A stretch of 39,042 nucleotides of DNA from positions 1 through 39,042 of the forward strand of contig BRYA01000067.1 in assembly GCA_030267965.1 (NCBI GenBank). Reading direction: 5' to 3'. Position 1 is the first letter of the stretch, and every line of letters starts with the position of its first letter. Both the position numbers and the translations under genes were made by a program. Source of the DNA: Triparma columacea (lineage: Eukaryota; Sar; Bolidophyceae; Parmales; Triparmaceae). Below, in pieces: positions 20,758-31,000 of this stretch. The notes beneath the pieces were generated by a model. It searched no databases. It saw only the letters and a program-made list of their open reading frames with translations, and was not told where the DNA came from.

Positions 20758-21660
20758 ATGTTTCCTCTTTGTCGTCAAATTGGCACATCGAGGTGTTTAA
20801 ATAGTCGTCATTTGTCTTTGGCTAACGTTAGTATGTTCCAAAGATGTCTCAAAGGTTCATTTTTGTGTGCCTCTGACGATGCTGCTTCCGCTTCCAATGC
20901 TGCTTTCTCCAATACTGCGTTCTCAAACGCTGCACTTTCAATACCTTCAATGTCATTAATAAACTGTGCTCGAAGCTACAGCAACACTCCCAGAAACAAA
21001 CGCAAAAAGTCCTCCTCTTCCTCCTCCTCCTCCCCTGACGACGAAGCCTCATCCCCCCCAATCGAGCTCCCCACCATCTCCTCAATCTCATCCTCCCTCT
21101 CCACCATAACCACCACCTTCACCACAACAATAAAAAACTACCAAGCCACCTCCACCCTCCCAATCCCTCTCTTCGAGTCCATCCCCTGCGAAGCCTACGG
21201 TCCAGGTACAGGTTCCAGCCCCCTCTCAACCGCAGCCCAGGTCCTGGCGAGTACCTCTGACCCAACAGTCGTGGAGATTGCTTGCTACGACCCCTCAACT
21301 GTCAAAGCCGTGGCAGCTGCAGTCATGGAGTCTAGGGATGTCCTCGCTTTAGTCGGTTCCGTAAACCCCCAGGTTGACGAGGGCACCGGTATTGTAATGG
21401 TGAAGGTCCCTAAGATGGGTCGCGAGCGTCGTGAGGGTATAGCGGCCCTTGTTAAGGATGCCGGTGAGAGCGCTACGCAGAAATGTAGGGGTGTTCGTAG
21501 GGATGGGATGGAGGGTGTTAAAAAAGCTGTCAAGGGGGGGGGGGGGGTGGGGAAGGATGAAGGGAAGAGGAGGGAGAAGGAGATTGACGCCAAGTGCAAG
21601 GAAGCTGTGAAGGACATTGACGATATTGTTAAACAGAGGGTGCAAGAGATCCTGGGCTGA
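20758..21660 (+). CDS. Organellar ribosome recycling factor
   Basis: One exon. The ORF is open from an ATG at 20707, but the ATG at 20758 gives a better targeting sequence (MFPLCRQIGTSRCLNSRHLS, rich in Arg/Ser with no acidic residues). From it the protein is 300 residues. The first 130 or so hold Ser/Ala-rich and Lys-rich low-complexity sequence (RNKRKKSSSSSSSS). The RRF domain follows: ISSSLSTITTTF, then VEIACYDPSTVKAVAAAVME, GIVMVKVPKMGRERREGIAALVKDAG and a helix ending DIDDIVKQRVQEIL. RRF splits post-termination ribosomes with EF-G; the leader implies mitochondrion or plastid. A 14-nt G run at 21534-21547 encodes a Gly stretch in the last helical hairpin, where bacterial RRFs have a short linker. 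The 3' end is 111 bp from the convergent CD36-like gene. Confidence 0.85.
   Translation: MFPLCRQIGTSRCLNSRHLSLANVSMFQRCLKGSFLCASDDAASASNAAFSNTAFSNAALSIPSMSLINCARSYSNTPRNKRKKSSSSSSSSPDDEASSPPIELPTISSISSSLSTITTTFTTTIKNYQATSTLPIPLFESIPCEAYGPGTGSSPLSTAAQVLASTSDPTVVEIACYDPSTVKAVAAAVMESRDVLALVGSVNPQVDEGTGIVMVKVPKMGRERREGIAALVKDAGESATQKCRGVRRDGMEGVKKAVKGGGGVGKDEGKRREKEIDAKCKEAVKDIDDIVKQRVQEILG
21534..21547 (+). repeat. 14-nt G homopolymer inside coding sequence
   Basis: The run lies in frame within the RRF gene and encodes KGGGGV. The frame is intact on both sides as sequenced, since the C-terminal RRF helix follows correctly. A one-base slip would destroy the last 40 residues. Confidence 0.9.
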
Positions 21661-21771
21661 ACAAGTTGGGCCACCCCCCAGCCACCGCCACTGCGCGCAT
21701 AGGTTAGAACCAAACTAGGCCTTCCACCAAAATTTTCTGCTATTACTTTCTGCTATTCCTTTCCCCCCTCC

Positions 21772-24700
21772 TTACAGATCCGTGTGGAACGGGCTGGTCG
21801 TATTAGTGAATGTGTCCGCGTGGTGTTTCTTGCTGCTGATCCCCACCGTGCTCTCGCTCGGCCTCAGCCCCGCCCTTATCCTCTTCTCCAATTCGTTCCT
21901 CTCCTTCCTCTCCTTCCTCAAACTCTCGCTCATCTGCTGCTTGGCCTTGTGGATGTCGAACATCCACTTGTGGTACCTCATGCCTGCCTCGTTAACCCTC
22001 ATGCTAGGGTTCGCCTTCATCCACCCACCCCTCCTAACGCAGAACAGACCCCCGGCTATGAGACCCATGGTGAACATTATGGACAGGGGGAGGAGCGTGT
22101 ACTCGATCCAGTACAGCGCGTATATCGGGTGCGTGTTCATTAATTCCCCCCCCCAACCGTTGACCCTCCCCTCCCTGTCCATCCAGTAGACTGGTAAGAT
22201 AACTGCGTCTCCCTCCTCCAGGCCTGCGCCGCTGAACTCGCTGAGGATTCCATCCCCCGGGGGGAGGAGGATGTTGTACTGGAGCCTTAGGTTCGTCTGG
22301 ACTGGTATGCCGGTGCTAATCTCTACCCACACGCTGCTCTCGTGTAATTCGGCAGAGGGCGACAACCCGCTGACGGCCAGGCCGTACCTCTCGAAGAAGT
22401 TCAACCCGCCCTCGCCGTTGGAGTAGAAGTGGGGTTTGCTCAGGAACATGGGAGCCCCCTGGCTGCCGCTAATGTCAACCAAACCGGGCCTGTCTCGGCT
22501 CACAAAGTTCCAGCTGTCGTGGTAAGGATTGGCTAACCCCCCCTCAGTGTTGACCAGGTACTCCTCGTCGATCACCAGCTCCTTGCACGACTGTCCCATG
22601 ATGGTACCCTCCCCCCTTACCTTCAGCACGATGACCGCCGAAGTGTCGGGGTGGTACTGGGCGATCTTGCAGTCCAGGGTCCCGCACATTGTGAGGTCGT
22701 TCATGGGAGGGTATGAGAACCCGTCGGTCAGCCCATTGCAAGGGCTCGCGGGACCAATGAGGTCCTTACCCCCGGTTTCAAACACGACCTCCTTCCCGAA
22801 GAGCTCGGCCGGTAGCCTGTCTTGGCCGGCGATCTCCACGATCTGGCCCCTTTTCCTCACGTCATGGTACCCCGTCTTGTAAGTGTTCTTCTTTTTGTAC
22901 CACGCCCCGGGGTCGACGAGGAGGTCCTTCTTCCCCGAGGTCTCCATGTCCTCCAAAATGACCTCCTCGCCCTTCTCGCACTTGTCGAAATCCAAAACTA
23001 CACCACCGTAGCCCCTGTCCACCTCAACCCTGCACTCCGGCAGGGGGTCGCAGGAACCTACGTTGTCGCCCCTCTCCTCCACGCAGGCTTCATCATCAAC
23101 CGGGGGTGCGGCATCGTCGTCGTCGGGTTCGTCCCTAGGGTGGGGGAAGTCCTGGCTCCCGATCATTCCACCGTTGCGCCTGGGGTCGCCAGAGTCAACT
23201 ATCTCGGTGACCAGGCTGTCCTGGGTCCTCCTGTCGAAACCGAGTATCCACTCGGACGCGGTCTTGGTCCTGATCAATCCGTTCTTGTCATAGTTGGGCG
23301 TCACGAAAGTGTCCTTAATATATTCCACGTAAGCCCTTGCCATCTTCACCGTGATCTTGTCGTTCGTGCCCGGGATCTTGTCGCCGTCGTGGTCGGCGCC
23401 GGCGTACACGCCGTTGCCGTACATGGCCCAGAAACCGGTGTCCCCGTCGACGTCGCCGAGGAACTCTATGAGCTTATTCGACTCGTCAACGTCAAGGTAC
23501 ACCTTGGAGCCCACACTAGTGGACATCTCCCTGTCCATCCAAACCCCAAACTCGGTGTATTTAGCTCCGGAAGTCTCGGCGTACTCCTGTTTCCTATAGT
23601 CGGACCTAATGTCCTTCACGGTTTCCGTTGACCTGTCGTCAACGTTTCCGACCAGAACCTGGTTGTCATAAAAGCTGCGCACCCCATTGCCGCGGCCTAG
23701 GATCCTGCCGTTCGCCCACTGGAGCGTGGCGGCGTGCGCCCAGTTCCTGCCCGGGTCGTGGCCGTCCCAGGTCCTGAACTTGGTGTTGAGCCTTGCCTTG
23801 AAGAAGCGGTCGTTCGAGACCATCTTCTGAAGCCACGACCTTATCTTGTTGTAAATATTCTCGTTGAGGATGTTCTTATAGGTCGGGTCGATCATCGACC
23901 ACTTGTAAGCATCGTCCTGGTCAAGCCACCTGTGGGGTCCCAAAGGACCATTCCCCTCCTCCCAGTCAAAGTAGTCGTCCATGAAGCTTCCGTGGTTATT
24001 CATTTCTGGCGTAAATAACTCCAAGGAATAGCCATTGAAAAGCATCTTATACCCGGCGGAGTCCTCGCATGATCCATCGTCGAATCCGGGTATCCAAATT
24101 GAGCCTAAGTTGGTGTCAGGATTGTTGCATATGTAAGGGTCCAGGAGATCCAGCAGCGCCTCCCCCTCGCTGCTGAGCTCCGCCTTGCACCTCGAGCTGC
24201 TGATGCAACCGCTTCTGGCGGCGCACCTGCCCCCCCACTTCATTAGAAAACCGGACTGCTCGCCGTTGGACGTTAGCTCCTGGTAGTACCATTTTCTCAA
24301 GGCGCAGCCTGAGTCGCCTGAGCCACTCATGTTTCGAAGGTAGTCCCAGAGTTCCTGCATAATGTCAGCGAAGAACTTCCCGGGGAGCATGTCCGCTAAG
24401 TAGTACTTCTCGACTAGGCCGTTGACCTTGCTGCCGCCGTTGCTTTCCCTGAAGAAATTAGTAATCTCCTTCACCTTGGCAGCAGTCTTTGTCATGATGA
24501 GGTTCTCCTCTCCCCTCAATCCCATCTTCTCCGGCGTGTTCCACATAGCCTTGACGTAGGTCGGGTCGACCATGGCTATTTCATCTGTTTCCTTTACGTC
24601 CCACATTTCATCGGGGATGTATTCTTGCTTCACCATCGTCCTGTAAGAGATCTGATTCTTGTCCGCCGAGAACTCAATGTGCGCCCTCAGCATGAACTCC

Positions 24701-26269
24701 TTGTAAACGTAAGGTCCCTTCTCCACGAAACTTGGGGAGGATACTTTCCCGTCAAGAAAGTCCTCACCGTTCATAATGTGGAAGAGGTAAAACTTGTTCA
24801 AAACCTTGGCGTTGGGCTGCAGGTTGTACCTGAACGACTCAAAATTCCTGCTCTCGTAGCTTTCGACGAGGGTCCTGTACTTGACCATTCTTTGTACCTT
24901 GGCTTCGATGGACTCGTCCCCGTACGCCCACATGCTTGTCGAGAAGACGATACAGGCAAAGAGCATGAGCACGTATCCAAAGTAAATGTGGCACTGGCCC
25001 TCTGTGATTCTCTCGTCGGTGATTTCAGACTCGGTGTAGTCCTTGACTGAGGGGGCCGACGTCATGTCGGTGGCCCGGTTAGACATTGAACTCGCAGTAT
25101 TCGTTCTCGTGTGCGTACTATAACGAGAAGTGGTCGTGCCGCTTCTCGTGTGGCTAGTCGAAGTGCCCCTCCTCGTTTTGGGGAGAAACTTGACGCCCGG
25201 TACCTCAGCTGCGAACTTCACCTTGCTCTCCTTTCGATCCCTTGGGCTGTTCCTCGGGCTATAGCTCGGGCTCTCTCTCCCACTCTTGGGTCTGTGGTGC
25301 TTGTGGCTCTTCGGGCTCTTGCTTCTTTCGCTGCTCCCTCCGCTTCTACTGCTGCCAGATGACTTTGGCCGCTCGGATGACTTCGGCCGATCGTTGGAGT
25401 CGTACGAGTACGATTGGTTCTTGCCAGGAATGGGACCGGGGGGGGGACCGGGGGGGGTGAGAATCTTCCCGGACGCGCTAACACTCAACAATTGGTTCGG
25501 ATTGGGACCTGTGGGAGGACCGGGAGGGGCCAACTGGGTGGGGAAAAGGGGGGGGGGGGGGGGGTTAGGTAGGATACGCACCATAGAAGCCAGGAAAGGA
25601 TGACACAGGATGACACAGCGACGCTGACCGTCTATCCGCTCGCTGCTTTGTTGCTCCCCTCACGCTTACCTTTTTGCCCATGCGTGCAATTGGGTTCGCC
25701 ATGGTGAACGTGCTGTTGTCACTTCCCTCAGCGACGTAAGTGTGGGTGTGGGCTTCACTGGCCCTGCTGTTGAGGGGTGCGGGGATGTCCTCGTCGCAAA
25801 TCTCGAACCCTCCTTCGACGTCCTCGTCGTCACCACTATCATCAAACTTGCTGAAGGTTCTAACACGATCAGGATTGGCTCCTGGTGCTTCAACGAAATC
25901 AACGGTTTGGAAAGGGTTCGGACCGGGAGGGGGGGGCGGAGCTTTCATGCCTTTTGGAGGACGAGAGGTTGCCGATGGCAAGGGCATGGCACCACCAGAG
26001 GGAGACTGGGGAGGCCCATTTGCCTTGAAACTGTTGGTCCTCTTGGGAGGAACTAACGAGGGTGGGGGGGGGGGCCTCATCCCTGGGGGCGGTGAGTTCG
26101 ACGCGGGCTGTGATCCTGCGGTAGCTTTCCCCAATCTGGGAGCAGGCATCTTCCGCCCATCAGGACCTGTTGGATGTGGTTCCTTGGACTTGAACGACGA
26201 CGTTCTCATTGGTCTTGCTGGAGGTGGAGGAGCCGTCTTCCCCGGTGGTGGGGTATTTGCAGACGACAT
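21772..26269 (-). CDS. CD36/LIMP-2-family scavenger receptor with long proline-rich N-terminus
   Basis: Two exons, complement(21772..25533, 25670..26269), encode about 1,453 residues; the 136-bp intron is GTAAGC...CCCAG in phase 0. Residues 1-250 are cytosolic and Pro-rich, with repeats (MRTSSFK and KRTNSFK; PPPPPGPNPFQ before and PPGPPTGPNPNQ after the intron, which ties the exons together). A Ser/Arg/Lys-rich segment follows, then TM1 at about 380-402 (YFGYVLMLFACIVFSTSMWAY). The ectodomain starts with FYLFHIMNGEDFLDG and VEKGPYVYKEF, CD36-family hallmarks, and ends near 1335 before TM2 (LLPLSIMFTMGLIAGGLFCV). At about 930 residues it is far larger than the usual 400 or so; it includes Cys pairs, an acidic insert (EPDDDDAAPPVDDE) and ADHDGDKIPGTNDK, which resembles a Ca-binding loop. 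Lipid or particle binding at a membrane is likely. An in-frame ATG at 26296 would add nine residues. Confidence 0.8.
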
Positions 26270-26548
26270 AAGGACCACACTTAGTGCCAAATCCAAATAT
26301 GATGAAATTGGTTTGGGTAACTTCTGAAGCTTCTTCTTCCAATTTTCTGTTGCCCTTGGTCTTGCCCTGTAACAACGTTATTCGGCTTAGGCAAACAAGT
26401 TTTTGGACGTGAATACCCTCGAAGGACTAGTCGCACACCATTTGAAAGGACGTCTGTCTCACCTTGGTTTATTTCCCATCACCCTGTTCGGTTGCATACA
26501 ACAAAAATTTCTCCAGTTACGCACTAAGTACCACTCCCGTTGGCAAAA
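26270..26548. promoter_or_regulatory. Divergent promoter region between CD36-like and MORN genes
   Basis: About 280 bp lie between the two start codons. A short minus-strand frame (26160-26375) overlaps the first CD36-like exon in another phase and has no support. No TATA box is evident. Confidence 0.35.
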
Positions 26549-27970
26549 ATGGACGTTCTTGGATCAATGGGCGGTCCAATGAACGAGGCTCAGAAGAAAC
26601 TTTACAAGAAGCTTCTCAAGTCCCTTGATCAGAAGGACGAGGATGATGAGTTGGATAGGATGGCCGCGAACAAGGAGTCTCCTGCAGAGATGTATGCTAG
26701 GAAGCTGGCCTTGGAGAGGAAGAACGAAGAAATGATGAGGTCAAAGGCGGAGAGGAGATTGGAGAAGAAGCAAGCGAAGGAAGAGGCTGCGTTGAAAATA
26801 AAGCTGGAGGTGAGGGGGGGAGGAGTGAAGGGGGTCCACGCGCGCATGCACGCACCATGAACTTAGCTCCTTACCTCCTCCTTTCTCCCCTCCCCCCACC
26901 CAAACCCCCTTACCTCTTCTACTTACCAGAACATAAAGAGAAAAAAGATCGAGGAGGCACGAAAAATGAAGGAAGAGGCGGATGCCAAAGTGAAGGAGAT
27001 AGAGATCAAGACGCACAAGTTCTTTCGCTTAAACAAGTACGGCAAAGGAATATTGACTGGGGTGGTATATTTCGGGGACACTATCCGAATCAAGGACTCT
27101 TGGATTCCCCACGGCTACGGGGAATACAAGGTGAACGGGGAGGTGCTGTACGAGGGGGATTTCTCTCGTGGCAAGATGCACGGTCGGGGCTCGTACCTTT
27201 TTGCCAACGGTAACACGTGGAAGGGAACATTCCGTTTTGACGAGCTTCACGGGGTCGGCATCCTGGAGTTGGCTGAAAGGGAGGGGGTGGAAAATACCGG
27301 GCCGCCACGAGAGTGCATCTTTCACAGGAACAAAAAGGTCTGCTTCACTGACGAGCTTCTTCCTGGTTACCACATCAAGCTACTAAGGCAAGGAGGGTAC
27401 ATGCACAGCCCCGGCGCGACGATACTAGGGAAAACGAAGAAGAATGGTCACTTTAGGGTCAAGCTCGACATTGGGGGGGTCGAGAACATCAACCTTGGTG
27501 AAGAGGCCTTCATGATTGACCTGGCGAAGCCTCGGATCACCCTCCTGGAAGATTATGTCGACAAGGCGGGGGAGAAGGGGGCAAATAGGGACGGAACTTA
27601 CACCGAGAAGCGTTACGACTTCCTCAAGGACGTTGCAGAACCAACCTACACCGAAAGGATGGAAAACTGGTACAGCGACAAGCTCCCCCCTGGGGCTGAA
27701 GAGGATCTGGCGAAGAAAGAGGCGGAGAGGAAGAAGAAGGAGTGGGATGAGCGTCAAAAGAGGAAGGAGGCTGCCATCAGGGAGAAGGAGAAGGTGGAGG
27801 AGATAAACAAGGCCAAGGCTGAGAAAAAGGCCGCGGAGGAAGAGGCGAAGAAGGAACAGGATGCTTTCAATGGGGAGGTTCAGAGAAAGAAGGAAATGCT
27901 TATGAAGAAGAGAGCGGACATGGAGAATGAAGTAAAGAAGCGGGAAAGCATCGCGCTCGCCGGGAAATAG
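26549..27970 (+). CDS. MORN-repeat coiled-coil protein
   Basis: Two exons, join(26549..26809, 26930..27970), encode 433 residues; the 120-bp intron is GTGAGG...ACCAG in phase 0, giving KIKLE|NIKRKKIEEA. Residues 1-110 form a charged coiled coil. MORN-like units follow at about 135-185 (GYGEYKVNGEVLYEGDFSRGKM, then GRGSYLFANGNTWKGTFRF). About 190-330 is a mixed globular part. The C-terminal 100 residues are a long Lys/Glu helix (KKEAERKKKEWDERQKRKEA). MORN proteins often anchor to membranes or to flagellar/radial-spoke or basal-body structures, so a cytoskeletal scaffold is plausible. The start is the ATG at 26549, with an A-rich context (GGCAAAAATGG). The 3' end is 98 bp from the convergent channel gene. 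Confidence 0.75.
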
Positions 27971-28068
27971 GATTCCTAGAACCAGAAGAAGGGGATTTGT
28001 TTGTTGACATAATTTTGTAACATTTCCTTTCATTCTCCTCCCCTCCTCATTCAAATACTCACTGGTCC

Positions 28069-31000
28069 TTAGAGGTCCTCAGCCCCGGCCTTGTATGGCT
28101 CGAAGTCCTCATCTGGAGGGTCCCAGACGCTCTCCCCGGTGTCCTTATTTTCATAGTAGTAGTGCCCTGACGCTTCATCGTACCTTTGAACGTACACAAG
28201 GGCCTTCTTGGGAGGGGATTTCTTGGGAGGAGGGGCCTTCTTGGGGCCCGTCTTTTTGCTCGTCTTGCTTGCGACCGAACGCGAGCTTGCACTTGAACTA
28301 GAGTGCATCCTCGACATGTGGTCCATCCTCTTCCTCTCCCTTTCCTGCTCCTCGCGTTGCTCGTCTTCGCTCTTTTTGTACTTGTTGCCCTTCGTGACAA
28401 GCTCGGTGCCCTTGCCAGCACCGGCGATGTTGATCGAATCCATAGACGGGGGTTTTCCGGAGATGGAGTCCCTCTTCTTGCCGTTGTATTCCATGATGCT
28501 GTGAGAGTCGCTGGCGAAAGCCTTGATGTACTCTTGGTTGGCCTCGAAGTTGTAGGTTTCCAAGATGTTTATCGTTCTCTCGGGCTCCTTGTAACTGTGA
28601 CCAAGCTTTCTCCTCCTTTCCAGCTCGTCCTTGTACTTGGTGATGATTTCATCTGAAACTAGACGAAGGTGACACTTGGTGGAGGGGGGACATTGGGGTG
28701 GGGGTTAGGGGGGGGAGGGAGGGAATTGCAGACAGGTCGGGGGATAGGGTTTGGTTGTGTTTGATCCCCAGCGTGGTGGTTTGGCTGCTGTTTCCTGCCT
28801 GCTGGCGAGGAATCACTACGTGTCTCTGAAATGCACATTGCATATCATAAATGTAATCTGTTTGTGGGATTTCTTTCATCGACTCCCACACCCACAACCA
28901 CACCCAAACCCACACCCACACACACACCCACACACTACAGCACTCACCTGGATGTCCATCATCTCGGTGCTGAGGGCCTCGATGAAGGGAGGGTTGCCCT
29001 CCGCCTCAACTTCGTCGGAGAAGCACCTCTCGAGGCAAGGGAACATAGTGAAGATGCCCTTATATGCCCTGAACACCTTGGCAAGGATCTTGATCCAAAC
29101 GAGACGCACGATAAGGAGAACGAAGATCAAGAGGGACACCAAATTGTTCTTGTGGGTCAGCCTATCATTGACTTCGGTCGCAAGTTCACTGTCCCCAAAG
29201 AGGCTCGACGCGTCGTCGATGGAAACGGCAGGAACGCCGCCGGGAATGCCGGCAACACCAAGTCCCGTGCTGTTGGTGGATAGGTTTATGTCCTCGGTCT
29301 TGAAAAATTCCTGCGAAGATCGAACGAGGGCAATAGGGTTGTGTCAGTGGGTTGGTCGGCGCAGGTCTTGCAAACTCGTCGCTTCGCTCCTCGCCCATTC
29401 TCACCTCGTTGGACATCATCCACATTCCAAACAAGAGGTGCAAGAAGACAGAGTATTCGAGGACGTTGCCCACGGCTCTCGCAAGGGTGGCGTCGAGACG
29501 GGGTGGGAGGGAGTAGAAGCGTAGAAGCGCAAACTTGTCAACCCAATAGTAAAAGAAGAACGTCAAGAAGCAGATGGGAACGAGGAGAGGCATCCCGGAG
29601 GAAAACAGGAGGCAAACGAAGAGAGTGTTGAGAACTTGAGCGTACCTCTGGTACAGCAGGAACTCTGGCCCGGTGTACATCTGCGGGTAATGGTCGTGAA
29701 GTATACGGGTTATGGTAATGAAGCAGCGGTTAGGGAAGGTGCGCGTCTTGGGTTCATATATTTTCCATGCCAGCTCTTGACGTAATTAGCTCGTCCCTTC
29801 GCTCCCCGTCCATTCTCACCTTCTCGAGCTCGTCCTGGGTCACCTGGTTTGTGATTTCGGTGTTCTTGCTGTAAGCCCTGTCGCGCCATTGGAAGAATCT
29901 CTTCATCCTCCACTGAATGATCGTCGTTGCATGAGGAGATATCATGTTGATGATCATGGTCAAAATGATGGGGACCCCGATGTTCTCGTACCACGCCTCT
30001 CCGAAGTCGTCGTAAGTGCCGCCAAGAAGTCCGTACTCCTTGGTGATGGATTGATCCTCGGCGGTGCTTTTGGACTCGCTACCTTGAATACCTTCGAGGT
30101 TACCGTTGATGAGCAGGGTGAGGAAAGCAGTGTTGACGAAAGTGGCAAGGAAGACCTTTAGTGTGACTGAAGTAATCTCGTGCGTTTTGTCGAAGTGGCC
30201 CTCGAAAGAGATTAAGTTCTTGAGAATTTCCTTCAGGAGAACGTTAGTGATAACGACCCCTCCAACAGCGGTGATTTTCAGCGTCTGGATGTACGAGTAG
30301 GTCGTGAACCAGTCCTTGCACCACTTTTCGTTCTCGACGACAGTCGTTGCAGGTGAAGTTGTGTTGTCCCAGGACTTGGACTCGAAGATCCAGTTGTACA
30401 TTCCCGGGAGGCCCTGCTTTGGGTCAATGAGAAGGGCCTTGCAAAAGCATTCCAGCTTTCCCGTGTTTCCAATATCTGCCTCGTAGTACTCCCAAAGGAC
30501 GTCACTCTCGACCTCCCTCGGGGTAAGGTACTCGAACCCGCTGGGGTCGAAGAGCGGGTTGCTGCCCTTGGTAAGGGTGGTGTTGGTGGAGACCAAGTAA
30601 TTGCTGCAGTCGGCCTCAGGGTATTTCCTCTCGGCGTTCTCCTGGGCTGTCTTACTCTGGAAGATGAGGACGAAGGAAGCGGCTAGGAGCAAGATGGTAA
30701 TGAGAGAGGTGAAGGAAAGGCGGAGAAGCCTAGCCCACCACTTGCGCCCGAGGTTCTCCCAGATAATCTCAGAGGGCTCAGGAGCCGGTCGCACAATCAA
30801 GCGGCAGCCGTTGGCGTTCGCCATTCTGTGCTTACGAGGCATGCACATGCGGTGCATGAAGCCGAGATCCACGTACATCTTCCTGGCCCTGATGTAACCC
30901 TCCTCGGTGTTGAAGGTGATGAAAGCGGAGGAGGCATACTCTTTCTTCTTCCCTAGCGCGATCTTCTCCTCGATGGCCTCGAGCTTTCCGTTGCAGTATT

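Noticed and set aside
25534..25584. ATG at 25584 as the start of the CD36-like protein
   Set aside because: The 17 codons read the intron's C-rich polypyrimidine tract; a CCCAG acceptor at 25534 and a GTAAGC donor at 25669 join matching Pro-rich sequence in phase.
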